Positions 1 through 7,851 are shown, counted from the first letter of the stretch. The stretch is 16,134 bases of DNA from JAEUPI01 sp044222685 (GCA_044222685.1 JBGAMU010000148.1:1-16134), one strand, 5' to 3'. Numbers and translations: made by a program. Notes: a model not told the origin generated them from the letters alone.

Positions 1-30
1 GGCGGTGGCGGTGGCGGTGGCGGTGGCGGC
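1..30. repeat. GGCGGT hexamer repeat
   Basis: Four perfect GGCGGT units followed by one GGCGGC. It is read on the minus strand as a proline run in the lipoprotein linker. The unit is six bases, so gain or loss of units would change linker length without shifting the frame. The repeat touches the window edge, so its full length is unknown. Confidence 0.8.
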
Positions 31-317
31 GGCGCGGGAGGCGTCGGCGCCGGTGCTGGCGAAGGTGCCGGTGTCGGTGCGGGCGCGGGCGAGGGTGTCG
101 GTGCCGTCGGCGGCGACGCGGCCGGCTGCGGTGCCGAGTCGCCGCTGCCGCCGCCGCAACTGGCGACCATCAAGGTCAGGAATGACAGCGCGACGGCGAC
201 GCGGCGTGGCAGATGAGGCTGCGGGCCCGGAGGGCGTGGCGCCGGCGTGGGCGTCGTCGGCGCGGAGGCGCGCGTGGAGAAGGACGTGACGGCGTGCGAT
301 CGGGCGGACCGGCGCAT
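1..317 (-). CDS. Proline-rich lipoprotein, 3' end missing (window edge)
   Basis: The frame reads from an ATG at 317 to the left edge without a stop (105 codons). The start is supported by AAGGA seven bases upstream. The predicted protein has a long basic, Pro/Thr-rich leader of about 40 residues, then a hydrophobic stretch (VAVALSFLTLMVAS) ending in a lipobox-like V-A-S-C followed by Gly-Gly-Gly, so it is probably lipidated at that Cys and held in the cell envelope. After the Cys comes a Pro/Ala/Thr-rich linker (PAPTPAPSPAPAPTP type) ending in at least ten prolines at the edge. Such linkers usually join the lipid anchor to a folded domain, which would lie outside the window, so the function cannot be called. 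The leader is unusually long for a signal peptide; a CTG at 212 would give a shorter one but has no better ribosome binding site. It lies 132 bases downstream of the kinase gene on the same strand. Confidence 0.72.
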   Translation of the reverse strand, partial: MRRSARSHAVTSFSTRASAPTTPTPAPRPPGPQPHLPRRVAVALSFLTLMVASCGGGSGDSAPQPAASPPTAPTPSPAPAPTPAPSPAPAPTPPAPPPPPPPPPP

Positions 318-324
318 GGGCGCT

Positions 325-329
325 TCCTT
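325..329 (-). promoter_or_regulatory. Ribosome binding site of the lipoprotein gene
   Basis: On the minus strand AAGGA lies seven bases before the ATG at 317. It decides the start of a frame in which the signal segment would otherwise lie about 40 residues inside the protein. Confidence 0.6.
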
Positions 330-449
330 CGCGCGCACCCCGGCGCGCTGACGCCTGCCGTTTGGCAAACGATGTGCCGAATGCCCATATCTGTAACACT
401 CGATCAGAAGTCCGCACGGTCGCTGGGCCGAGGCCCGTGCGCCGGGCGG

Positions 450-3400
450 TCAATCGGCGGACCGCGGCTCGAGATCGCTGAGGATGCGATCCAGCGCGTC
501 GACGTCGATCGGCTTCACGAAGTGCCAGTCGAAACCCGCCTCGAGCGTGCGCGCGCGATCACTGTCCTGGCCCCAGCCGGTGAGGGCCGCGAGGCGCAAT
601 TGCCCGCCGCCGGGCAGCGCCCGCAGCTTGCGGGCGGCTTCGATGCCGCCCAGCAGCGGCATGCCGAGATCGAGCACCACCAGATCCGGACGCAGCAGCT
701 GCACTTGCGCCAATGCGGCCAGGCCATCGTGCACCACGCGGCACTCGTGGCCCAGCGCGCCGAGCAGCTGCGCGAGCGAGCTGGCGGCGTCGACGTTGTC
801 GTCGGCGATCAGCACGCGGCGACGCGTCGTCGCAGTGTCGCGGTCGGACGCGGTGCCGGGCACGGTCGATCGCCCATGCAGCCGCTGCTCCGACGGGCCG
901 TCGGCAGCCAAGGCCGGCAGCCGCACGGTGAAGGTACTGCCGTGTCCGATGCCGCCGCTGTGCGCCTGCACGCTGCCGCCGTGCATCTCGACCAGCTTCT
1001 TCACCAGCGACAGGCCGATGCCCAGCCCGCCGGCGGCCAGGCCCTGGTGCTGCCGCACCTGCGAGAAGAGATCGAACACGCCGTGCAGTTCGTCGGGCGG
1101 AATGCCCACACCGTTGTCGATGACCTGCACCACCTCGGCGTCCTGTTCGCGCCGCAACGTCAGCCGGATGCGCCCGCCGGGGTTGGAGTACTTCGCCGCG
1201 TTGGTCAGCAGGTTGGTGAACACCTGGGTCAGCCGGTCCGCGTCGCCCACCACGCGGCCCGAGGTCGGGTCGATGTCGACCACCAGGTCGTGCTCGCGCG
1301 ACTCGATCGTCGCGCGCGACGACTCGATGCTGCCGGCGAGCACCTCGCTGAGTCGCAGGGGTACGCGGTGCAGCTCGAGCTTGCCCGAACTGATGCGCCC
1401 CACGTCCATCAGGTCGTCGACCAGTCGCACCAGATGCGCCAGCTGGCGATCCATCATGTTGATGGTGCGTGCAAGTCGCGCATCGGCGTGGCCCGACAGT
1501 CGCGCGATGTGCAGGCCGTTGCGCAGGGGCGCCAACGGGTTGCGCAGCTCATGCGCCAGCGTCGCGAGGAACTCGTCCTTGCGCCGGTCGGCCAGCCACA
1601 GCGCCTCCTCGGCGCGCCGCCGCTCGCTCAGGTCGCGGCTGATGTGGGTGAAGCCGAGCAGCGCGCCATCGGCCGCGCGCATGGCGGTCGAGATCTCGTT
1701 CACCCACAGCCGCTCACCATCCTTGCGCAGCCGCCAGCCTTCGTGCTCGGCTCGGCCGGTGCGACCGGCCTCGGCGATCACGCGCTCGACCGCGCCGGCG
1801 TCCTGCGGCAGGTGGAACATCGACGCATGGCGGCCGAGCACTTCGCCCGGCTGGTAACCCAGCACGCGGCTCGCGCCGTCGGTCCATTCGACCACACGCC
1901 CGGCCGGGTCGAGCATGTAGATCGCATAGTCACTGATGTTCTGCACCAGCGTTCGGTAGCGCGACTCGCTGGCCTTCAGCGCGGTCTCGGCGCGCGAGCG
2001 CTCCACCGCGTCCCAGGTGCGCGCGGCCACCGACTCGATCAGGGCGATGTCAGCGGCGCTCCAGCGGCGGGGCCGCGAGCTCTGCGCGTAGAGCAGCGCC
2101 CGCAGCCGCCGCCCACGCACCAGCGGCACGACGACCATGGCGGCGATCTGCAGCCCGCGGTAGGTCGCCTGCTGCGCGGGCGAGATCGTCGCGTCGGCGG
2201 CGATGTCGTGGCGCACGAAGGTGCGGCCGGCCATGAAGTCGGCCGCAGCGTCGCCGAAGTCGGCATAACGATAGTGACTCGCCAGCGGCGCCGCATCGAG
2301 CGCGCAGTAGTGGCGCGTGACGGCGAGCTGTCCGCTGCCGATGTCCTCGGCGTAGCCGACGCGCCAGGCGTCGAGCACCACGCCGAGCCGGGACGCCGCC
2401 TCGAACAGCATGTCCTCCGGCGCGGACAGCTGGCGCAGCCTGTCGTTCAGCTCGAGCTTGAAGGTCTGCCGGGCCTCGCTGTCGCGCAACGCGCGCTGCA
2501 GCTCGTTGCGCTCGGTGACGTCGACGTTCATGCCGACCCATTCGACCAATGTGCCGTGCTCGTCATGGATCGGGAAGGCCTGCGCCTGCAGCCAGCGCCA
2601 CTGGCCATCGTGGCGCCGGACCCGGAATTCGGCGAAGAAGCGCGCCTGGCGCGCCACCGCATCCATCCAACTGCGCGCCGCGTGCTCGCGGTCGTCGGGA
2701 TGCACGGCATCGGCCCAGCCCGTGCCGAGCACCTGATCGGCCGACTGGCCGGTGAACTGCATCCACCGTTGCGGCGGCCTGTCCTGGATGCCGTCGGGCG
2801 GCGAGAACCACGAGGCGACGGTGGTGCCTTCGACGAGCGCGCGATAACGCAGCTCGCTGTGCTGCAGCTGCGCTTCCAGATGCTTGCGTTCACTCAGATC
2901 GTAGAAGTGGCACAACACGCCCTGCCGGCCGTCGGGCAGCACGATGCGCGTGATGCACCAGTCGAAGGCGCCGGCGCCGGCGACATCGGCGCGCTGCTCC
3001 ACCGTCACGGGCGAGGCAAACGGCTCGCCGGTGGCCAGCGTATGCCGGAAGCGCTCGATCACCTCGCTGGCGAACGGCTCGGTCCACACGGCGCGCACGA
3101 CCTCCGCGAAATCGCGGCCGACCAGCGGGTGCACGTTCTCGAACGCCTTCTGTGCACCACGGCTCATGTGGCGCATCCGGAAGTCTGCATCGACGACATA
3201 GACGCCGAACGGGTTGTGCTCGATCAGGCTGGCGAAGGTCTGCGCGTTGTCGTGCAGCAGGTCCTCGGCGTGGCGGCGCTGCGTCTCGTCGGTGATGGTG
3301 CCGAGCACGGTGACGGGCAGGCCCGCCTCGTCGTAGCGGGCGCGGCCGCGGTTGGACACGGGCACCACCGTGCCGTCGGGCCGCACGATGCGGAAGTCGC

Positions 3401-3698
3401 ATTGATAGAGCGTGCGTTGCGCGATCGCCGTGCGCACGGTGTCCTCGACGCGTGCCCGATCTTCCGGGTGCACGAGCTCGAAGAACGCCGCGGCCGTACC
3501 CTTGAAGTCGGCCGGTCGCACGGCGTGGATGCGAAAGGTCTCCGATGACCAGGCGACCGCGTCGGTACGCAGGTCCCAGGTCCACAGGCCGGTGCTGGTG
3601 GCTTCCAGGGCCAGGTTGAGCGCCGCTTCGAGATCGAAGCGCGCTTGCGCAGCGTTCGTGGGTTCGGTGGTGGTGGTGGCCATGCGGATGGACGACAC
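450..3698 (-). CDS. PAS/GAF hybrid sensor histidine kinase with receiver domain
   Basis: This 1082-residue protein is a cytoplasmic hybrid kinase: no signal peptide or membrane segment is seen. Domains in order: PAS 1 about 22-145, PAS 2 about 151-272, PAS 3 about 281-400, GAF about 412-565, PAS 4 about 577-700, dimerisation/phosphoacceptor about 705-770, ATPase about 815-928, receiver about 961-1076. The H-box FLATLAHELRNPLAPLRN gives phosphoacceptor His716. The N-box Asn833, G1 box (Asp861, DNGVGIP) and G2 box (GLGIGLSL, 891-898) are intact. The receiver has the acidic pair Asp966/Asp967, phosphorylatable Asp1010 and Lys1062. The expected activity is ATP-dependent His autophosphorylation and transfer to the receiver. 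The ligand is unknown: no LOV cysteine motif or phytochrome signature was recognised. No separate response regulator or output gene lies in the window. The start is a GTG with GAGG seven bases upstream; an ATG at 3683 has no such site. Confidence 0.97.
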   Translation of the reverse strand: MSSIRMATTTTEPTNAAQARFDLEAALNLALEATSTGLWTWDLRTDAVAWSSETFRIHAVRPADFKGTAAAFFELVHPEDRARVEDTVRTAIAQRTLYQCDFRIVRPDGTVVPVSNRGRARYDEAGLPVTVLGTITDETQRRHAEDLLHDNAQTFASLIEHNPFGVYVVDADFRMRHMSRGAQKAFENVHPLVGRDFAEVVRAVWTEPFASEVIERFRHTLATGEPFASPVTVEQRADVAGAGAFDWCITRIVLPDGRQGVLCHFYDLSERKHLEAQLQHSELRYRALVEGTTVASWFSPPDGIQDRPPQRWMQFTGQSADQVLGTGWADAVHPDDREHAARSWMDAVARQARFFAEFRVRRHDGQWRWLQAQAFPIHDEHGTLVEWVGMNVDVTERNELQRALRDSEARQTFKLELNDRLRQLSAPEDMLFEAASRLGVVLDAWRVGYAEDIGSGQLAVTRHYCALDAAPLASHYRYADFGDAAADFMAGRTFVRHDIAADATISPAQQATYRGLQIAAMVVVPLVRGRRLRALLYAQSSRPRRWSAADIALIESVAARTWDAVERSRAETALKASESRYRTLVQNISDYAIYMLDPAGRVVEWTDGASRVLGYQPGEVLGRHASMFHLPQDAGAVERVIAEAGRTGRAEHEGWRLRKDGERLWVNEISTAMRAADGALLGFTHISRDLSERRRAEEALWLADRRKDEFLATLAHELRNPLAPLRNGLHIARLSGHADARLARTINMMDRQLAHLVRLVDDLMDVGRISSGKLELHRVPLRLSEVLAGSIESSRATIESREHDLVVDIDPTSGRVVGDADRLTQVFTNLLTNAAKYSNPGGRIRLTLRREQDAEVVQVIDNGVGIPPDELHGVFDLFSQVRQHQGLAAGGLGIGLSLVKKLVEMHGGSVQAHSGGIGHGSTFTVRLPALAADGPSEQRLHGRSTVPGTASDRDTATTRRRVLIADDNVDAASSLAQLLGALGHECRVVHDGLAALAQVQLLRPDLVVLDLGMPLLGGIEAARKLRALPGGGQLRLAALTGWGQDSDRARTLEAGFDWHFVKPIDVDALDRILSDLEPRSAD

Positions 3699-3702
3699 GA
3701 GC

Positions 3703-3715
3703 GCGCCTCAGGCGC
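3703..3715. promoter_or_regulatory. Palindrome GCGCCT-C-AGGCGC in kinase leader
   Basis: Two perfect six-base arms around one central base, covering the kinase ribosome binding site and directly abutting the larger inverted repeat at 3716-3740. It could be an mRNA hairpin that masks translation, a protein site, or chance in G+C-rich DNA. Confidence 0.4.
3706..3709 (-). promoter_or_regulatory. Ribosome binding site deciding the kinase GTG start
   Basis: GAGG on the minus strand is seven bases before the GTG at 3698 and 22 bases before the alternative ATG at 3683, so the GTG is preferred. The site lies inside the small palindrome at 3703-3715, which could affect its accessibility in the mRNA. 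Confidence 0.5.
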
Positions 3716-3740
3716 AACTTGTCCGCTCGATGGACAAGTT
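3716..3740. promoter_or_regulatory. Perfect 9-bp inverted repeat upstream of kinase
   Basis: AACTTGTCC (3716-3724) and GGACAAGTT (3732-3740) are exact reverse complements separated by seven bases. The arms are A+T-richer than the surroundings, and the repeat sits 18 to 42 bases upstream of the kinase start in the interval shared with the divergent substrate-binding protein gene. Its form fits the operator of a dimeric regulator; an mRNA leader hairpin is the alternative. No known regulator consensus was recognised, and no clear -35/-10 pair could be assigned. Confidence 0.5.
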
Positions 3741-3916
3741 TAGGGATCGGCAACGGCGCTCGAAAATGCCTGACACGCCGTGAGGGGCAAAGGCGTGCGT
3801 CGGGTAGTCCGGCGGTGCCATGCCCGTGCCGGCGATGAAGCGACTGTACGCCTGGCGGAGTGCGTATCATCCGGGCGCGGACCGGGTGGCCCGTTCTCGA
3901 GCGTTCGGGGGCGACG

Positions 3917-4897
3917 ATGTCGACCATGAAGTCATGGATGGTTTGCGCGCTCGGCCTGTGGCTCGGCTGCGCCGCGTGGGCGCAGGAGCGGGTGGCCCGC
4001 GTCGGCTACCTCAGCTGGCAGGACCACGGCAGCTACTACGAGGCCACGCTGAAGGGCTTCGTCGACGGCCTGCGCAGCGAGGGCTTCGTCGAGGGCAAGA
4101 ACCTCGAGCTGCTGCGCCGCTCGGCCTCCAACGACGCGGGCCGTTTCAAGCCGCTGGCACGCGAGCTGGCGGCGGCCAAGGTCGACCTCTTCTTCGCGCC
4201 GGCCACGCCGATGGCCACCGCCGCGTGGTACGCCGACAAGCAGGTGCCGATCGTGATCGCGACGATCATGGATCCGGTGGAGCTCAAGTTCGTCAACTCG
4301 CTGGCGCGGCCCGGCACCCGCGTCACCGGCGTGACGACGATGAACAACGAGCTCACCGTCAAGCGCTTCCAGCTGCTGATGGAGATGGTGCCGGGCCTCA
4401 AGCGCGTCGGCGTCGTCATCGACGAGGCGATGCGCGAGGCCTGCACACAGGAGCTCGACCATGCGCAGCAGTCGGCGCGCCAGCTCGGCCTGACGCTGGT
4501 GACCGTGCACGTCGACCGGCCCGACCGGCTCGAGGCGGCGTTTCGCCAGCTGCTCGATGCCAAGGTGCAGGCGGTGACGAGCACGCTGCTGTCGACCCGC
4601 AACGACCTCGAGCGCGACTACGCGCAGGCCGCGCTCAAGCACAAGCTGCCGTCGATGTTCGAGCTCGACGTCGGCGCCCGCGAGGGCGGGCTGATGAGCT
4701 ACGGACCCGACTTCGAGGACATCTATCGCCGCGCCGGCCGTTACGCCGGGCGGGTGCTGAAGGGCGCGCGCCCGGGCGAGATGGCGATGGAGGAGCCGCG
4801 CCAGTTCCGCCTGGTGCTCAACCTGAAGACGGCGCGCGAGATCGGCCTGGCCGTACCCGCCGCGGTGCGCCTGCGCGCCGACGAGGTGATCGAATAA
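3917..4897 (+). CDS. ABC-type substrate-binding protein (PF04392-like)
   Basis: The protein (326 residues from this ATG) matches the ABC_sub_bind family of periplasmic binding proteins: after a signal peptide (MSTMKSWMVCALGLWLGC, likely cleaved after Ala-Trp-Ala at about residue 22) it starts with RVGYLSW, the usual first beta strand, and continues with FVDGLRSEGFVEGKNL, PIVIATIMDPVELKFV, GVTTMNNELTVKRF and a C-terminal segment ending in VRLRADEVIE, all typical of the fold. Length fits the family. A GTG further upstream (3860) would add 19 residues before the signal peptide and is less likely. The ligand cannot be told from sequence; characterised relatives bind small organic molecules such as aromatic amino acids. 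No ATPase or permease gene is nearby, so it is an orphan binding protein, as is common in Burkholderiales. It is divergent from the histidine kinase and convergent with the hemerythrin gene. Confidence 0.93.
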   Translation: MSTMKSWMVCALGLWLGCAAWAQERVARVGYLSWQDHGSYYEATLKGFVDGLRSEGFVEGKNLELLRRSASNDAGRFKPLARELAAAKVDLFFAPATPMATAAWYADKQVPIVIATIMDPVELKFVNSLARPGTRVTGVTTMNNELTVKRFQLLMEMVPGLKRVGVVIDEAMREACTQELDHAQQSARQLGLTLVTVHVDRPDRLEAAFRQLLDAKVQAVTSTLLSTRNDLERDYAQAALKHKLPSMFELDVGAREGGLMSYGPDFEDIYRRAGRYAGRVLKGARPGEMAMEEPRQFRLVLNLKTAREIGLAVPAAVRLRADEVIE

Positions 4898-4905
4898 CCG
4901 CGCAC

Positions 4906-4921
4906 CGGCGCGACGGCGCCG
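4906..4921. terminator. G+C-rich hairpin between convergent genes
   Basis: CGGCGC and GCGCCG form a perfect six-base stem with a four-base loop in the 28 bases between the stop codons of the substrate-binding protein and hemerythrin genes. The position fits a shared bidirectional terminator, but there is no T-run on either side. Confidence 0.35.
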
Positions 4922-4925
4922 CCGC

Positions 4926-5528
4926 TCACCAGCTGGCGCGCCGCTCCAGCGCGCGCCGCAGCGCCCAGGTGCCGACGACCAGCGCGCCGCCGGCCGCCAC
5001 CAGCGTGCCGGTGGGCCAGGCCCGCGCACTGTTGACGGCAATCTCGCCGGCGTGCGGCAGCGTCAGCTGCATGCGGCGCCGGGTCATGCGTGCGCCCAGC
5101 TCGTCGAGCTGTTCGGCCAATTGACGCTCGGCCGCCGGCAGCAGCACGGTCTCCTCGTCGGCAACATGGTGGATGACGCTGCGCATCAGCTCGTGAAACG
5201 TGTCGTCGAACGCGGGGTCGCCGGCGCGCAGGCTGCGCAACTCGGCGATCGCCTGGCGCATGTGGTCGTGCTCCGGCACGCTCTTGGCCAGCACCTCGCC
5301 ATCGACGACGTTGGCACGCAGGGCCGGGTAGAAGATCTCTTCCTCGAGCTGGGCGTGCACCTCGAGCGCCAGGCAGGCGGTGTTGACGATGGCCTGCTTG
5401 GTGGCGTTCGAGGCATCGGCCGTGAAACGGTGGAAGACGGCGAGCACGTGCGTGTGGTCGGCGCGGATCTGCTGGGTCGCCGTCGGCGACAGTTGGCGGG
5501 CAACGCGGTTCATGATGAAGATGTCCAT
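4926..5528 (-). CDS. Hemerythrin-like (HHE) protein with C-terminal membrane segment
   Basis: This 200-residue protein has the four-helix hemerythrin pattern in its first 150 residues. Candidate di-iron ligands are His25 (ADHTHVL), His58 and Glu62 (HAQLEEEIFYP), His87 or His89 (EHDHM), and His121 and Glu125 (HVADEETVLLP); the two HxxxE motifs followed by a hydrophobic-Pro turn are diagnostic. Family members bind oxygen or NO, or take part in iron and oxidative or nitrosative stress responses; the role here is not known. Residues about 172-190 (GTLVAAGGALVVGTWAL) are hydrophobic and followed by Arg residues, suggesting a C-terminal membrane anchor, which many soluble family members lack. The ATG used is the first in frame; a second Met at residue 6 is possible, and neither has a strong ribosome binding site. 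It is divergent from the next gene across 148 bases with no clear promoter. Confidence 0.92.
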   Translation of the reverse strand: MDIFIMNRVARQLSPTATQQIRADHTHVLAVFHRFTADASNATKQAIVNTACLALEVHAQLEEEIFYPALRANVVDGEVLAKSVPEHDHMRQAIAELRSLRAGDPAFDDTFHELMRSVIHHVADEETVLLPAAERQLAEQLDELGARMTRRRMQLTLPHAGEIAVNSARAWPTGTLVAAGGALVVGTWALRRALERRASW

Positions 5529-5676
5529 TCCGGGATCGTCGGGAACGGTGGAGCGAGCAAGCGCTGTGCCCCACGCGGCCGCGCGCCGATCCGGGCGCCC
5601 CGATTGCTAGCGGGTCAGTCCGGAAGACCTCGCATGACTTGGCCCTTGCAGCGACAGCATCGAACAGGCGGCACCG

Positions 5677-7851
5677 GTGGCTGACATCGGGCCGCCGCCG
5701 GCCGTGAGCGCTCGTCCCCTGCGGCCGGCGCGACCGGTCCTGTGGGCCAGCGCGGCGACCATCTTTCTCAGTGCGTTCCTGCTGTTCCTGGTGCAGCCGA
5801 TCATCGCCAAGCTGATCCTGCCGCGCTTCGGCGGCGGGGTGGCGGTGTGGGCCACCTGCCTGGTCTTCTTCCAGGCGGCGCTGCTGCTGGGTTATGCCTA
5901 TGCGCACCAGCTGCACCGGCGCGACCGTTCGGGCCGGCTCGGTTACCTGCACATCGCGCTGCTGGTCGCGAGCCTCGCCATCCTGCCGATCATCCCGGAC
6001 CACGGCGCTGCGACGGCCAGCGCCGGCGCGCCGGCGCTGCAGATCGTGGCTCTGCTGCTGGTGACGATCGGGCTGCCGTTCAGCCTGCTGGCCACCACCA
6101 GCCCGTTGCTGCAGGCCTGGGTCGCGCGGGCGCGCGAAGGCCGCGACCCGTACCGCCTGTTCGTCGTGTCGAACCTGGCCTCGCTGGCGGCGCTGCTGGC
6201 CTACCCGTGGCTGATCGAACCCTGGCTCGGCACGGCTGCGCAGGCACGGGCCTGGTCGGCGCTGTACGCCGCCTACGTGGTGCTCGCCGCCGGCGTGGCG
6301 TGGCGCAGCGCGCGGCGGGCGCGATCGACCGCCGCACGATCGTCGTCGGCGCCCTTGCAGCCGCACGACACCGCCGCCGCGGTCGCGGGCCCGGTGCCGT
6401 GGCACCGGCGCCTGGCGTGGATCGCGCTGGCCGCGCTGGCCAGCTACGAGCTGGTGGCGGTGACCAACCACCTGACGCAGAACGTGCCGTCGGTGCCGAT
6501 GATGTGGACGGTGCCGCTGGTGGTGTACCTNNNNNNNNNNNNNNNNNNNNNNNNNNNNNNNNNNNNNNNNNNNACCTTCAGCCTGTGCTTCGACGGCGAG
6601 CGCTGGTACCGCCCGCGCGCGCTGCAGGGCGCCACGCTGGTCGCCGTGCTGGCGATGTGCTGGGCGCTGTGGGATGCGAGCGTGGCGGCCGACATCGTGG
6701 TGCAGTCGCTGGTCTTCGTCGTCGGCCTGTTCGTCGCCTGCATGGTGTGCCACGGCGAGCTGGCGCGCAGCCGGCCGCCGCCGGCGCGGCTGACGGGCTT
6801 CTACCTGTGCGTGTCGCTCGGCGGCGTGCTCGGCGGCGCCGTCGTCGGGCTGGCGGCGCCCACGCTGCTGCCGGGCTACTTCGAGATCGAGATCGGCATC
6901 GTGCTGGTGGCGCTGATCGTGCTGTGGCGCTCGTGGCGCGCCGGCTCCGCCTGGGCCGCGGCCGGCACCGCCGTGGTCCTGTGCGCCACGGCCACCGCCG
7001 CGCATCGCATCGACCGCGCCGACGACGGCGTGATCGCGCAGAGCCGCAACTTCTACGGCGTCGTGCGGGTGCGTGAACATGGCGACGCCGGCGACCCGCC
7101 GAGCTGGGAACGGCGCCTGATGCACGGCAGCATCCTGCACGGCCAGCAGTACCTCGACGACGCGCTGCGGCGGCGGCCGACGAGCTACTACGTCGAGTCG
7201 TCGGGCATCGGCCGCTTGCTCGGCACGCTGGCCGACCGGCCGCTGGCGGTCGGCGTGGTCGGGCTCGGTGCTGGCACCATCGCGGCCTACGGCAAACCGG
7301 GCGACTCGTACCGCTTCTTCGAGATCGATCCGGCGGTGATCGGTGTTGCGCAGCGCTACTTCAGCTTCATCGCCGATTCCGAGGCACAGGTCGACGTGGT
7401 GCTCGGCGATGGCCGCCTGACGCTGCAGCGTGATCCCGACGCGCGACGCTTCGACGTGCTGGCGGTCGACGCGTTCTCCGGCGACTCGATTCCGGTCCAC
7501 CTGCTCACGCGTGAGGCCGTCGCGCTGTACCTCGATCGGCTGACGCCGCAGGGCGTGATCGCGCTGCACGTCAGCAACCGCTACCTCGACCTGCGGCCGG
7601 TGGTGACCCGCATCGCCGCCGACCTCGGCTTGCAGGTCGCCTACGTCGAAGACCTCGAGAACGACGACGACGGTCCGCAGAAGGCTTCGTCCGACTGGCT
7701 GCTGCTGGCGCGCAGCCGCGACATCCTCGACCTGCCGGGCATCGCCGATGGCGCGCGCACGCCACCCGTGGTGCGCCCCGCCCGAGCCTGGACCGACGAC
7801 TACAGCAACATCGCGCAGGTGCTGTCGCTGAGCAGCGTGCTGGTCGATTGA
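5677..7851 (+). CDS. Membrane protein fused to a spermidine-synthase-like domain (contains assembly gap)
   Basis: The N-terminal part (about residues 20-440) is a polytopic membrane domain of roughly ten helices, starting with ATIFLSAFLLFLVQP and the conserved-looking LPRFGGGVAVWATCLVFFQA. The C-terminal part (about 450-724) is a Rossmann methyltransferase-like domain of the spermidine synthase superfamily: VVGLGAGTIAAY (527-538), acidic EIDP (549-552), GDGR (577-580) and DAFSGDSIP (598-606), where Asp598 and Asp603 match the family's paired aspartates. Family members of this fused type are widespread in Proteobacteria, but true spermidine synthesis is unproven for them, and no adenosylmethionine decarboxylase gene is nearby. 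Treat it as a possible aminopropyl- or methyl-transferase, or transporter, at the inner membrane. The start is a GTG with only a weak upstream purine stretch; another GTG at 5704 is possible. A run of 43 N falls inside one helix. Confidence 0.92.
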   Translation: MADIGPPPAVSARPLRPARPVLWASAATIFLSAFLLFLVQPIIAKLILPRFGGGVAVWATCLVFFQAALLLGYAYAHQLHRRDRSGRLGYLHIALLVASLAILPIIPDHGAATASAGAPALQIVALLLVTIGLPFSLLATTSPLLQAWVARAREGRDPYRLFVVSNLASLAALLAYPWLIEPWLGTAAQARAWSALYAAYVVLAAGVAWRSARRARSTAARSSSAPLQPHDTAAAVAGPVPWHRRLAWIALAALASYELVAVTNHLTQNVPSVPMMWTVPLVVYXXXXXXXXXXXXXXXTFSLCFDGERWYRPRALQGATLVAVLAMCWALWDASVAADIVVQSLVFVVGLFVACMVCHGELARSRPPPARLTGFYLCVSLGGVLGGAVVGLAAPTLLPGYFEIEIGIVLVALIVLWRSWRAGSAWAAAGTAVVLCATATAAHRIDRADDGVIAQSRNFYGVVRVREHGDAGDPPSWERRLMHGSILHGQQYLDDALRRRPTSYYVESSGIGRLLGTLADRPLAVGVVGLGAGTIAAYGKPGDSYRFFEIDPAVIGVAQRYFSFIADSEAQVDVVLGDGRLTLQRDPDARRFDVLAVDAFSGDSIPVHLLTREAVALYLDRLTPQGVIALHVSNRYLDLRPVVTRIAADLGLQVAYVEDLENDDDGPQKASSDWLLLARSRDILDLPGIADGARTPPVVRPARAWTDDYSNIAQVLSLSSVLVD
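6531..6573. other. Assembly gap (43 N)
   Basis: Unknown bases within the membrane domain of the spermidine-synthase-like gene. The reading frame is the same on both sides if the length is taken literally. The residues flanking the gap (PLVVYL before, TFSLCFD after) suggest the true missing length may be much smaller. Confidence 0.99.

Noticed and set aside
5..289. 94-codon plus-strand frame starting in the GGCGGT repeat
   Set aside because: Ala/Arg-rich low-complexity translation with no ribosome binding site; the minus strand encodes a convincing lipoprotein signal in the same bases.
359..371. Small hairpin CGTTT-GGC-AAACG between kinase and lipoprotein genes
   Set aside because: Five-base arms only and not placed at a recognisable promoter; other short stems occur at 425-447. 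Too weak to list as a regulatory feature.
213..3548. 1111-codon open frame on the plus strand
   Set aside because: It lies wholly opposite the histidine kinase, whose domains are unmistakable. Its translation is rich in His, Arg, Gln and Ala with no recognisable domain, a usual antisense artefact at about 70% G+C.
3865..3870. TATCAT as a -10 box for the substrate-binding protein gene
   Set aside because: No acceptable -35 hexamer at 16-18 bases upstream, so the promoter is not supported.
4741..7569. 942-codon minus-strand frame
   Set aside because: It spans parts of three real genes and the N run and shows no domain; it is an antisense shadow.
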